Shown here: piece after piece, positions 18,353 to 25,602 of the stretch
Numbering within the stretch: position 1 is the first letter of the stretch
Layout: each line of letters opens with the position of its first letter
Assembly (NCBI GenBank): GCA_945898185.1
Contig: CAMDHP010000011.1
Coordinates: 1 to 37,159, forward strand
Length of the DNA stretch: 37,159 nt
Reading direction: 5' to 3'
DNA from: Akkermansia muciniphila
GTDB lineage: Bacteria > Verrucomicrobiota > Verrucomicrobiia > Opitutales > Opitutaceae
Program-made: the position numbers and the translations under genes
Notes under the pieces: model-generated
The model's database searches: none
What the model was told of the DNA's origin: nothing
Seen by the model: the letters and a program-made list of their open reading frames with translations, nothing else

Positions 18353-18371
18353 GCGAACCTCCCCAAGGACT

Positions 18372-18818
18372 ATGAAATTACACGAACTTAAGAACGTCGA
18401 AGGCGCGATTCATCGCAAGAAGCGCGTCGGCTGCGGCGAAGGTGGCGGCCACGGAAAGACTTCCGGTCGCGGCGGCAAGGGCCAGACGGCTCGCTCCGGC
18501 AGCTCCATCCGTCCCGGCTTCGAAGGCGGCCAGATGCCCCTTTACCGTAAACTCCCGCATCGTGGCTTCAATCAAGCCTCGTTCCGCGTCGAGATCCCGG
18601 TGGTCAACGTCGGTGATTTTTCGCGTCTCGGCGCAGAGGTTACCGAGGTGAACGCTGCGGTCCTCGCTGCCGCTGGCATCATCCGCGGCCGTGTCACCAC
18701 GGTCAAGGTCTTGGGCGAGGGTGAAATCACCCGCGCCGTCAAGGTCACCGCCGCCAAGTTCACTGAGTCCGCCAAGGCGAAGATCGAAGCCGCCGGTGGC
18801 CAGGCGATCGTTGGCTAA
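18372..18818 (+). CDS. rplO: 50S ribosomal protein L15
   Basis: A 148-residue L15, a late-assembly 50S protein. The Gly-rich N-terminal part GCGEGGGHGKTSGRGGKGQTARSGSSIRPGFEGGQMPLYRKLPHRGF is the family hallmark, and the C-terminal domain ends with IEAAGGQAIV. It lies directly before secY, as usual, but a long hairpin with a nearby T-run separates the two. Confidence 0.97.
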   Translation: MKLHELKNVEGAIHRKKRVGCGEGGGHGKTSGRGGKGQTARSGSSIRPGFEGGQMPLYRKLPHRGFNQASFRVEIPVVNVGDFSRLGAEVTEVNAAVLAAAGIIRGRVTTVKVLGEGEITRAVKVTAAKFTESAKAKIEAAGGQAIVG

Positions 18819-18870
18819 GTGCCGATCATGTCACGTCGCGGTTACATCACCGTAACTTAGCTCTTGATAC

Positions 18871-18915
18871 GGGCGGGTGAGTGCCTTTCGGCACCCCCGC
18901 CCATTCTCGTTTTTT
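18871..18915 (+). terminator. Hairpin with T-run before secY (attenuator or terminator)
   Basis: GGGCGGG (18871-18877) pairs with CCCGCCC (18896-18902), and inside it GTGCC (18881-18885) pairs with GGCAC (18890-18894) around TTTC. Six T residues follow 7 bases later (18910-18915), so it is not a perfect terminator. It lies between the rplO stop and the proposed secY start and argues against a secY start further upstream. Confidence 0.6.
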
Positions 18916-18938
18916 CCGCCTCCGATATTTTACCCAAC

Positions 18939-20441
18939 GTGTTCTCCGCCTTTACCAATTCGCTGAAGATTCCCGAGCTGCGCTCGCGGATCTTTTATAC
19001 TCTCGCGCTTCTCTTTGTAGCTCGCGTGGGCGCGCACATTCCCCTGCCCGGCCTTGACCCGAAGCCCCTTCAGCTCTTCTTCGCCGATCAGGCGGGCGGA
19101 GCCGGCGGCGCGGTCATCGGGCTCTATAATATGTTCACCGGCGGCGCCCTCTTGAAGGGTGCTGTGTTCGCACTCGGCATCATGCCTTACATCAGCGCAT
19201 CTATCATCTTTCAGTTGATGAGCGCCGTGGTCCCCGGTCTGAGCCGCCTCCAGCAAGAAGGCGAGGTTGGCCGCCAGAAGCTCACCCAATACACCCGCTA
19301 CGCGACGGTGCTAATTTGCTTGGTTCAGGGCGCCCTGCTTATCCTGACGCTCGAGAACCCTTCACGGCTCTTCCAGGGCTACGATGTCAACTCCTACGGT
19401 GCCATCGTCATCGCGGATCAGACCCTGTTTCTCTTAACCTCCATGGTCTTCCTCACCGCCGGGACCATGCTCATGATGTGGCTGGGCGAACAGATCACCG
19501 CCCGCGGTATTGGTAACGGGGTATCCTTGCTGATCACGATCGGCATCTTGGCGGACATCCCGGGCGCCGCCCACGCTCTTTGGCAGCTCGTTTTCGCCCC
19601 AGTGGGCGTTAACTCCCTCGGCATGCCGCAGCTGATCGTCATGCTCGCTTTGTTCATTATCGTCACGATGGGAATCATTGCGGTGGTGCAGGGGCAGCGT
19701 AAGATTCCGGTTCAATACGCCAAACGCGTGGTCGGCAACAAAGTGATGGGCGGGCAGAATTCGTTCCTCCCTCTCAAAGTAAACTACTCTGGCGTCATGC
19801 CCGTGATTTTCGCTAGCGCCATCTTGCTCTTTCCGCAGCAGATTCTCTCCCAACTTGGCTCGGCCTTTGACCTCAAGTTCCTCATCGAGTTTTCGAGCAA
19901 CCTTACCCCCGGTCACTGGGTTTATTACCTTACGATGGCGTTCCTGATTTTGTTTTTCAGCTATTTCTGGGTCTCGGTGATGTTCAAGCCCATCCAGATC
20001 GCTGACGACTTGAAAAAATACGGCGGCTACATCCCCGGTGTTCGTCCCGGCGCGCCAACGGCGCAGTTCTTGGATTTCGTGATGACCCGCCTCACCCTCG
20101 CTGGCGCCATTTTCCTGACAGTGATTGCCGTGTTCCCTGATTTGCTGACGAACTCGATCAACGTGCCTCATCGCATCGCGACTTTCTTCGGCGGCACCGG
20201 CATGCTCATCACCGTCGGCGTGATTCTCGACACGATGAAGCAGATCGAGACATTCCTTTTGCAGCGTCATTATGACGGCTTCCTCAAAAAGGGCCGCATT
20301 CGCGCCCGCAACAGCAACGTGGGTTCCGCGTTGAACGAAGCGGCAGACATGCAGACCGTCGGGACGCTTTGGCTGGTGCTCGGCACCATCTTCCTGATCG
20401 GCATCGCTGCGTGGGCGATCAAGTATTTTCAGGGAAATTGA
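18939..20441 (+). CDS. secY: Protein translocase subunit SecY
   Basis: The channel-forming subunit of the Sec translocon in the inner membrane. I chose GTG at 18939 because translation then begins VFSAFTNSLKIPELRSRIFYTL, the normal SecY N-terminus. An ATG at 18864 would place coding sequence across a hairpin and give an unrelated leader. From here the protein is 500 residues. The ten usual membrane helices are visible, with GVMPVIFASAILLFPQQI, KYGGYIPGVRPG and the cytosolic end LLQRHYDGFLKKGRIRAR. After that, about 49 extra residues include a further hydrophobic segment (GTLWLVLGTIFLIGIAAWAI), a possible 11th helix. No clear Shine-Dalgarno. Confidence 0.95.
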   Translation: MFSAFTNSLKIPELRSRIFYTLALLFVARVGAHIPLPGLDPKPLQLFFADQAGGAGGAVIGLYNMFTGGALLKGAVFALGIMPYISASIIFQLMSAVVPGLSRLQQEGEVGRQKLTQYTRYATVLICLVQGALLILTLENPSRLFQGYDVNSYGAIVIADQTLFLLTSMVFLTAGTMLMMWLGEQITARGIGNGVSLLITIGILADIPGAAHALWQLVFAPVGVNSLGMPQLIVMLALFIIVTMGIIAVVQGQRKIPVQYAKRVVGNKVMGGQNSFLPLKVNYSGVMPVIFASAILLFPQQILSQLGSAFDLKFLIEFSSNLTPGHWVYYLTMAFLILFFSYFWVSVMFKPIQIADDLKKYGGYIPGVRPGAPTAQFLDFVMTRLTLAGAIFLTVIAVFPDLLTNSINVPHRIATFFGGTGMLITVGVILDTMKQIETFLLQRHYDGFLKKGRIRARNSNVGSALNEAADMQTVGTLWLVLGTIFLIGIAAWAIKYFQGN

Positions 20442-20465
20442 AAAACCGGCTTTACACGCCGCACA

Positions 20466-20936
20466 GTGTCTGATTGGTCTTCAAATCTTCTCCAGATTGC
20501 GGCCGGCCGTTCCACCAAACTGCTGTTCCTCAATCAATCCGATACTCTCTCTGAGGAATGGATGAATTGGACTCGTTCTTTGCACATTGAGCACGTCTCT
20601 CCAGCCCACTTATTGAGGCAGGAGATTTGTCGCCGCTCGCCTTTGGGCCAAGCCGCCCAACTCGCGCAGCAGCGGGGGACCGACCTCCCCGGTGAGACAC
20701 TGGTATCGCTCATGCGACGCTGGTTTCACGCCCGCAAACCTGATGCGGGATTCGCCTTGTGCGGATTCCCGGCTACGTTGCTCCAAGCTCGTATTATCGC
20801 CGAATGGCTGGACGCTCGCGACGAAAGTTTTGATGTCGTCTTCGCCACTGCCCCCTTCCACGACGGGGCGCTCGCCGATTACTATCGCACCTTTGGGCTG
20901 CTTCAACCGCAGCCCCTCACCGCTCCTCTTCTATGA
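20466..20936 (+). CDS. Degenerate adenylate-kinase-like protein (probable pseudoenzyme)
   Basis: A 156-residue product starting with GTG, in the normal adk position between secY and map. It keeps the adenylate kinase outline: HVSPAHLLRQEI (43-54) matches hISTGDMLRxxI, SPLGQAAQLAQQRG (58-71) and LPGETLVSLM match the following helix, and GFALCGFPATLLQA (95-108) matches GFLLDGFPRTxxQA. The key residues are missing. The Walker A P-loop is replaced by FLNQSDTLSEE (21-31) with no GKGT lysine, DGFPR has become CGFPA so the catalytic Arg is gone, and the LID domain is absent; after DVVFATAP it resumes with GALADYY, like the PLxxYY end. The frame is open and overlaps map by ATGA, so it looks maintained. 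Confidence 0.85.
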   Translation: MSDWSSNLLQIAAGRSTKLLFLNQSDTLSEEWMNWTRSLHIEHVSPAHLLRQEICRRSPLGQAAQLAQQRGTDLPGETLVSLMRRWFHARKPDAGFALCGFPATLLQARIIAEWLDARDESFDVVFATAPFHDGALADYYRTFGLLQPQPLTAPLL

Positions 20937-21709
20937 TTCCGATCAAAGACGACTTCGGCATCGCACGAATGCGCGAGGCCTGCGCGGTTGCCGCCTCCGT
21001 CCTTCATAATTTGAAGGCTCACGTGAAGCCGGGTGTGACGACCTACGACTTGGATCAATTGGCAAAGACGCTGATTGCCGGACATGGCGCCAAGAGCGCT
21101 TGTTTCGGCTATCAGCTTGGCGATCGCCGCTTCCCCGGCCACGCCTGCATCTCGGTTAACGAAGAGGTCGTTCATGGCATCGGTTCACTGAAGCGCGTTT
21201 TGTGCGACGGTGATATCGTAGCGCTGGATATCGTCATCGCCTTCAACGGCTACATTGGCGATAATGCCACCACCGTCCCCGTCGGCGCGATCTCCCCCCG
21301 AGTTCAAGAACTCCTGACCGTTTCACGTCAGGCACTTGACTTGGGTGTTGCCCAGGCCCGCGTCGGTAACCGAATCGGCGATATCTCCCACGCGATCCAG
21401 CACCACTGCGAGAAGCATGGTTTTGGCATCGTTCGCGAAATGGTCGGCCACGGCGTAGGCGTCGCGATGCACGAGGAGCCGCAGATTCCCAACTACGGTC
21501 GCAAGGGTGCCGGGGCCAAAATCTACCCCGGTATGACCCTCGCCATCGAGCCCATGGTCAATCTCGGCACCTATAAAACCAAGACGCTCTCAGATGGTTG
21601 GACTATCGTCACCGCCGACGCCGCTCCTTCCGCTCACTTCGAGTTCACCGTCCTCACCCGCGAGGAGGGCCCCGAAGTTCTCACGGTTCCTCCTACTGGC
21701 ACGCTTTGA
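20933..21709 (+). CDS. map: Methionine aminopeptidase, type I
   Basis: A 258-residue metalloprotease that removes the initiator Met from nascent proteins in the cytosol. Ligand and catalytic residues are all visible: His81 (NEEVVHGIG), Asp99 and Asp110 (DIVALDIVIAFNGYIGDNATT), the His in GHGVGVAMHEEPQIPNY, the Glu in LAIEPMV and the Glu in HFEFTVL. It lacks the N-terminal zinc/SH3-binding extension seen in some forms. The start overlaps the preceding stop (ATGA), indicating coupling. infA and rpmJ, often next, are absent. Confidence 0.97.
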   Translation: MIPIKDDFGIARMREACAVAASVLHNLKAHVKPGVTTYDLDQLAKTLIAGHGAKSACFGYQLGDRRFPGHACISVNEEVVHGIGSLKRVLCDGDIVALDIVIAFNGYIGDNATTVPVGAISPRVQELLTVSRQALDLGVAQARVGNRIGDISHAIQHHCEKHGFGIVREMVGHGVGVAMHEEPQIPNYGRKGAGAKIYPGMTLAIEPMVNLGTYKTKTLSDGWTIVTADAAPSAHFEFTVLTREEGPEVLTVPPTGTL

Positions 21710-21770
21710 TGCGCGGATCACTCCCTTTCCCGTTAGCTTTTAGTATTAATTCTTAACCACAACCCAACCT

Positions 21771-22148
21771 ATGCCTCGTATCCTCGGCGTTGATATTCCC
21801 GCGAAGAAGAAAGTCGCGTTCTCCCTCCGTTACATTTACGGTATCGGTCCCATCCGGGCCGATATTATCGTCAAACAAGTCGGCATTGATCCCGACTCCC
21901 GCGCCGAAGCACTCACGGAGGAGCAGCTCAATAAAATTCTCCACGTCATCACGGAAAACAAGTGGGTCGTCGAAGGCGATCTGCGCCGCGAGCTCATGGG
22001 TAACCTGAAGCGCCTTCAGGCCATCGGTTGCTACCGGGGCATCCGTCATCGCCGCAGCCTGCCCGTCCGCGGTCAACGCACATCCACCAACGCCCGCACT
22101 CGTAAGGGTCCTCGTCGCACCGTCGGCGTGTCCAAAGCGAAGGAATAA
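21771..22148 (+). CDS. rpsM: 30S ribosomal protein S13
   Basis: A 125-residue S13, at the top of the 30S head and part of bridge B1 to the 50S subunit. It starts [40 protein letters not shown] and ends with [32 protein letters not shown], the conserved tail that reaches the P-site tRNA. No Shine-Dalgarno is seen; the leader is AC-rich. It heads the alpha operon set rpsM-rpsK-rpsD-rpoA-rplQ. Confidence 0.97.
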   Translation: MPRILGVDIPAKKKVAFSLRYIYGIGPIRADIIVKQVGIDPDSRAEALTEEQLNKILHVITENKWVVEGDLRRELMGNLKRLQAIGCYRGIRHRRSLPVRGQRTSTNARTRKGPRRTVGVSKAKE

Positions 22149-22169
22149 TTTTTTAACACACTACACGTT

Positions 22170-22772
22170 ATGGCCGAAGATAAGTCTGCTCCTAAAAAAG
22201 AAAAAGCCCCCAAGAAGGCTGCCGCTGCACCCGCTGCGGAGAAACCCGCCAAGGCTCCTAAGGCCTCCGGCGAGGCCGGCGCTCCCGGCGCTTCTTCTGC
22301 TGCCCCCGCAGCATCTGAGAAACCGGTCGAGTTGATCGGCGGCGTCGCCCGCCAGCCTACTGCTGAAGAGCTTCTGAAGGAGGAGCTGGGTTCTATCAAG
22401 ATCCGCAAGGCAAAGGGCTCCAAGAACGTCACCTCCGGTATCGCCAATATTCTTGCGTCGTTCAATAACACGATCGTCTCGATCACCGACGGCAAGGGTC
22501 AGGTCATCGCTTGGTCCAGCGCCGGCAAGTGCAACTTCCGCGGCTCGCGCAAGTCCACCGCCTACGCCGCCCAGGTCGTCGCCCAAGACGCCGCCCGCAA
22601 CGCCATGTCCCATGGCCTGCGTGATGTGGTGATCAAGGTTTCCGGTCCCGGCCTCGGCCGTGACAGCGCAATCCGCGCCCTCCAGGCCATCGGCCTTGAG
22701 ATCTCCTCAATCATTGATGTCACGCCCGTTCCCCACAACGGCTGCCGTGCACCCAAACGCCGCCGCTGCTAA
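22170..22772 (+). CDS. rpsK: 30S ribosomal protein S11 with long N-terminal extension
   Basis: A 200-residue S11, where the family is about 129 residues. The S11 core begins at about residue 75 ([16 protein letters not shown], then [14 protein letters not shown]) and runs through [22 protein letters not shown] and [16 protein letters not shown] to [18 protein letters not shown]. The first 74 residues are an Ala/Lys/Pro/Glu-rich, low-complexity segment, probably disordered. No internal Met or obvious start codon fits the core, so the extension appears genuine. No Shine-Dalgarno precedes the ATG. Confidence 0.96.
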   Translation: MAEDKSAPKKEKAPKKAAAAPAAEKPAKAPKASGEAGAPGASSAAPAASEKPVELIGGVARQPTAEELLKEELGSIKIRKAKGSKNVTSGIANILASFNNTIVSITDGKGQVIAWSSAGKCNFRGSRKSTAYAAQVVAQDAARNAMSHGLRDVVIKVSGPGLGRDSAIRALQAIGLEISSIIDVTPVPHNGCRAPKRRRC

Positions 22773-22826
22773 TCGCTTCTGCGCATATCCACTCAACGGA
22801 TTTAACCCACTTAAAGGTTTACTAAA

Positions 22827-23438
22827 ATGGCTCGTTATACTGGTCCTACCACCCGCCTCAGCCGCCGCTTCAATACGCCGCTCTTCGGCGTTACCAAGGC
22901 GTTTGAGCGTCGTCCTTATCCGCCCGGCCAACATGGCCCCAAGCTCCGCCGCAAGTTCTCTGAATACGCGGTCGGCCTGAATGAGAAGCAGAAGCTTCGC
23001 ATGATCTACGGCCTCCTCGAGCGCCAATTCCGCCGCACCTTCGAGGCCGCCAAGAAAGAGCGCGGCGTCACCGGCGAGCGCTTTATCCAGCTCCTCGAGA
23101 CCCGTCTCGACAGCGTGGTCTATCTGCTCGGTTTCGCCCGCTCCCGCGCCGCAGCCCGCCAGATCGTCAACCACGGCCACGTTCGTGTGAACGACCACAA
23201 GGTGGACATCGCGAGCTATAGCCTCCAGGTCGGCGACGAGATCGAGATTCGCAACAATGCGTCTTCCCGCCAGCTCGCCACACGCAATCTGGAGGAGAAT
23301 CGCTCCCGCGCCGTCCCCGGCTGGCTCGCTCTCAGTCCCGAGGCCTTCAAGGCCGTCGTCAACCGTCTCCCCACTCGTGAGGAAATGGCTCCCGAGATCA
23401 ACGAGCAGTTGATCGTCGAGTTTTACTCTCGCTTCTAA
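22827..23438 (+). CDS. rpsD: 30S ribosomal protein S4, zinc-free form
   Basis: A 203-residue S4, a primary 16S rRNA-binding protein and a regulator of the alpha operon in E. coli. It starts MARYTGPTTRLSRRFNTPLFG, lacks the four-Cys zinc motif of C+ forms (no Cys in the whole protein), and has the S4 RNA-binding domain ETRLDSVVYLLGFARSRAAARQIVNHGHVRVN. It ends with NEQLIVEFYSRF. AAAGGT precedes the start. Confidence 0.97.
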   Translation: MARYTGPTTRLSRRFNTPLFGVTKAFERRPYPPGQHGPKLRRKFSEYAVGLNEKQKLRMIYGLLERQFRRTFEAAKKERGVTGERFIQLLETRLDSVVYLLGFARSRAAARQIVNHGHVRVNDHKVDIASYSLQVGDEIEIRNNASSRQLATRNLEENRSRAVPGWLALSPEAFKAVVNRLPTREEMAPEINEQLIVEFYSRF

Positions 23439-23464
23439 AGGTCCGTCTTTAACGGTCTCCTTTT
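23437..23464 (+). promoter_or_regulatory. Hairpin between rpsD and rpoA
   Basis: AAAGG (23437-23441) with CCTTT (23459-23463) and CCGT (23443-23446) with ACGG (23452-23455) make a two-part stem starting inside the rpsD stop codon. A single further T follows. It is a weak structure and its role is unknown. Confidence 0.35.
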
Positions 23465-23491
23465 ACACCCAAGCAACATCTCCTGCCCGCC

Positions 23492-24493
23492 ATGCCCAAA
23501 CGCCTCGGAAAGTTCGAATTGCCCAGCAAGCTCAACAAGGACGAAGCCACGGCGACGTCCACTTACGCCAAGTTCACCGCCGAGCCTTTCGAGGCCGGCT
23601 ACGGTCACACCGTAGGCAACTCCCTGCGCCGCGTCCTCCTCAGCTCCATCGAGGGCTCTGCCATCTCGTCCATCAAAATCGATGGTGTTCAGCACGAGTT
23701 CCAGAGCATTGATGGCGTCGTCGAAGACGTCTCCGACATCGTCCTCAACCTCAAGAAGGTCCTCATCGTTTCCCAGAAGCGCGAGACCATCACTTTGCAA
23801 ATCAAGGTGAACAAAGAGGGTGCGGTCACCGCCGGCGATATCCAAGCCGATGCCAACATCCAGATCGTCAATCCCTCCCAGGTGATCTGCACCCTCGACA
23901 AGGCCCGTCCGTTCCACGCCGAAGTCGAGATCAAGACCGGCCGCGGCTACTACCCCGGCGAGCAGAACAAGAAGGACGAGCAGTCCATCGGCGTCATTCC
24001 GATTGATTCCCTCTTCTCTCCCGTTCGCTTGGTGAAATATTCCGTGGAGGCCACTCGCGTCGGCCAGATCACGGATTACGACAAACTCATCCTTGAGGTC
24101 TGGACCGATGGCCGCATTGATCCCGATGCCGCGCTCAAGCAGTCCGCCTCGATTTTCAAGCATCACCTCGACGTTTTCGATCGCGTCACCGATGAGCTAT
24201 ACGAGTTCGATAGCCAGCAGTCCGAGGTCAGCGAGGAGCAGAATAAACTCCGCAAGCTCCTCAACATGTCGGTTAACGAGATCGAGCTCTCGGTTCGCGC
24301 CGCCAACTGCTTGAACAACGCCAATATCACCACCGTCGGCGAACTCGCCATGAAGACCGAGCAAGAGATGCTAAAATATCGTAACTTCGGCAAAAAGTCC
24401 CTCAACGAAATCAAGGATAAGCTCGAACAGCTCGGTCTATCCCTCGGCATGAAATTCGACGAGCGTCTCCTCGACGCCAAGAAGGAAGCCTAA
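23492..24493 (+). CDS. rpoA: DNA-directed RNA polymerase alpha subunit
   Basis: A 333-residue alpha subunit, the assembly platform of RNA polymerase. The N-terminal dimerisation domain has GYGHTVGNSLRRVLLSS (36-52). The C-terminal domain, after about residue 255, has IELSVRAANCLNNANITTVGEL and GKKSLNEIKDKLEQLGLSLGM. Arg269 and Asn272, equivalent to the E. coli UP-element DNA-contact residues 265 and 268, are present. No Shine-Dalgarno. A 201-base gap with a large foldback separates it from rplQ. Confidence 0.98.
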   Translation: MPKRLGKFELPSKLNKDEATATSTYAKFTAEPFEAGYGHTVGNSLRRVLLSSIEGSAISSIKIDGVQHEFQSIDGVVEDVSDIVLNLKKVLIVSQKRETITLQIKVNKEGAVTAGDIQADANIQIVNPSQVICTLDKARPFHAEVEIKTGRGYYPGEQNKKDEQSIGVIPIDSLFSPVRLVKYSVEATRVGQITDYDKLILEVWTDGRIDPDAALKQSASIFKHHLDVFDRVTDELYEFDSQQSEVSEEQNKLRKLLNMSVNEIELSVRAANCLNNANITTVGELAMKTEQEMLKYRNFGKKSLNEIKDKLEQLGLSLGMKFDERLLDAKKEA

Positions 24494-24511
24494 GACCGCG
24501 ACACCCGCGGA

Positions 24512-24600
24512 AATCCCAGATCCCAAGGGATCAACCCCCGACAGGTTACGGCGGCCCGCCGCACTAACCCTCGGGATTTGTAGCCCTAGGATTTGGGATT
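24512..24600 (+). repeat. Nested foldback element between rpoA and rplQ
   Basis: The outer arms AATCCCAGATCC (24512-24523) and GGATTTGGGATT (24589-24600) are complementary at 11 of 12 positions. Inside is a second stem built from CCCGA/TCGGG (24537-24541 / 24571-24575), GGTTA/TAACC (24544-24548 / 24565-24569) and CGGCG/CGCCG (24549-24553 / 24557-24561). The unit of about 89 bases is followed by a short T-run near 24607. It could be a structured RNA, a terminator or a small mobile foldback repeat. Confidence 0.6.
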
Positions 24601-24694
24601 CCACCATTTTTGTCTCTCGCGCCGCCGGCTCGCCCCACGCTGCGTTCAGGTCGCCGATCGGGAGACGTAACCAGAAACTCACTACACCAATACT

Positions 24695-25156
24695 ATGCGT
24701 CACAAAAAACAACGCGCCTCCTTGGGCGTCACTAAAGAGCACCGCGCCGCGATGCTCTCAAACATGGCCGCTTCGCTTATTGAGCACGGCCGCATCACCA
24801 CCACTCTCACGAAGGCAAAAGCCCTTCGTCCCTTTATCGAGAAGGTTATCACTAAGGCTAAGAAGGCGGCCCTCGCCGCCGAGAAGAAAGATGCCATCCA
24901 TCATCGCCGTATGGCCATGAGGGATGTGCGTGATGAGAACGCCATCACCGCTCTCTTCAACGAGAAGCATAAAGAGTTCACCAATCGCGTCGGTGGCTAC
25001 ACCCGCATCTACAAGCTCGGTCCCCGTCAGGGCGACGCCGCTCACATGGCGATCATCGAGTTCGTAAAGGCCGATGACCAAGGCTATAAGAAGCCCACCA
25101 AGCGCGCTTCTGCGGCCAAGACCGCTCCCGCCGCTGAGGTTGTTCCTCAGGCCTAA
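24695..25156 (+). CDS. rplQ: 50S ribosomal protein L17
   Basis: A 153-residue L17, at the tunnel exit side of the 50S subunit. It starts MRHKKQRASLGVTKEHRAAMLSNMAASLIEHGRITTTLTKAKALRPFIEKVIT, the family signature, and includes GGYTRIYKLGPRQGDAAHMAIIEFV. The last 25 or so residues are an Ala/Lys/Pro-rich tail. The stop TAA is in the loop of a perfect 11-bp hairpin. It is the last gene of the ribosomal supercluster. Confidence 0.97.
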   Translation: MRHKKQRASLGVTKEHRAAMLSNMAASLIEHGRITTTLTKAKALRPFIEKVITKAKKAALAAEKKDAIHHRRMAMRDVRDENAITALFNEKHKEFTNRVGGYTRIYKLGPRQGDAAHMAIIEFVKADDQGYKKPTKRASAAKTAPAAEVVPQA

Positions 25157-25167
25157 GCCTGAGGAAC
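25142..25167 (+). repeat. Perfect hairpin across the rplQ stop codon
   Basis: GTTCCTCAGGC (25142-25152) and GCCTGAGGAAC (25157-25167) are exact inverted repeats around CTAA, which holds the TAA stop. No T-run follows directly; the real terminator is 28 bases on. Confidence 0.75.
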
Positions 25168-25194
25168 CGGCCTTTACCGGCTGGGACTACAATT

Positions 25195-25231
25195 GGCGCC
25201 GGCCCCTTCGGGAGCCGGCGCCTTTTGTTTT
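25195..25231 (+). terminator. Strong terminator of the ribosomal protein cluster
   Basis: GGCGCCGGCCCC (25195-25206) and GGG-a-GCCGGCGCC (25210-25222) form a 12-bp GC stem with one bulged A and the loop TTC, followed by TTTTGTTTT. This is a classic rho-independent terminator after rplQ. Confidence 0.9.
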
Positions 25232-25263
25232 ACCGTCATTCAAGCATCCTTTTTTCGCAATAA

Positions 25264-25488
25264 ATGGACCTCGTTGCCGCCACCTTGGCCTATTGCTTCC
25301 TTGTCGCGGGCCTTTTCCTCGGGCTGTGGATTTATTACGACCGCCGCGACCACGCCCGGTTTGAATCAGAACGGCGCCAAGCGTCTTTCCATTGTGCCCG
25401 TTGCGGTCATCTTTACGGGCCGAAGGGTGAGACTGATCGTTCGAACTGCCCGCGTTGCGGGCAGGAAAACGCGCGGGTCTCTCTCTAA
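25264..25488 (+). CDS. Small membrane protein with zinc ribbon
   Basis: A 74-residue protein of unknown function. Residues 4-25 form one hydrophobic helix (VAATLAYCFLVAGLFLGLWIYY). A charged stretch and a zinc-ribbon pair follow: Cys44-x2-Cys47 (HCARCGHLYG) and Cys62-x2-Cys65 (NCPRCGQEN). It is probably anchored in the inner membrane with the ribbon in the cytosol (positive residues follow the helix). It lies between the rplQ terminator and a foldback element that starts immediately after its stop codon. Confidence 0.75.
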   Translation: MDLVAATLAYCFLVAGLFLGLWIYYDRRDHARFESERRQASFHCARCGHLYGPKGETDRSNCPRCGQENARVSL

Positions 25489-25602
25489 TACCAACGTCCT
25501 TTGATCTCTAGACTTAACCGATACGGGCAAGGTGCCCGTGTTATGTGGCTTGGGCACCTTGCCCGTGTCGGGGATGAGTCTGATTATCACGGGACGTTGG
25601 TA
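25489..25602. repeat. MITE-like foldback element flanked by TAA repeats
   Basis: The unit begins TACCAACGTCC (25489-25499) and ends with the exact reverse complement GGACGTTGGTA (25592-25602). Inside, GATACGGGCAAGGTGCCC (25520-25537) faces GGGCACCTTGCCCGTGTC (25552-25569), an 18-bp pairing with one non-Watson-Crick position. The whole 114 bases can fold as one long hairpin. TAA occurs directly on both sides (25486-25488 and 25603-25605), which may be a 3-bp target duplication; the left TAA is the stop of the upstream gene. It contains no coding potential. Confidence 0.7.
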
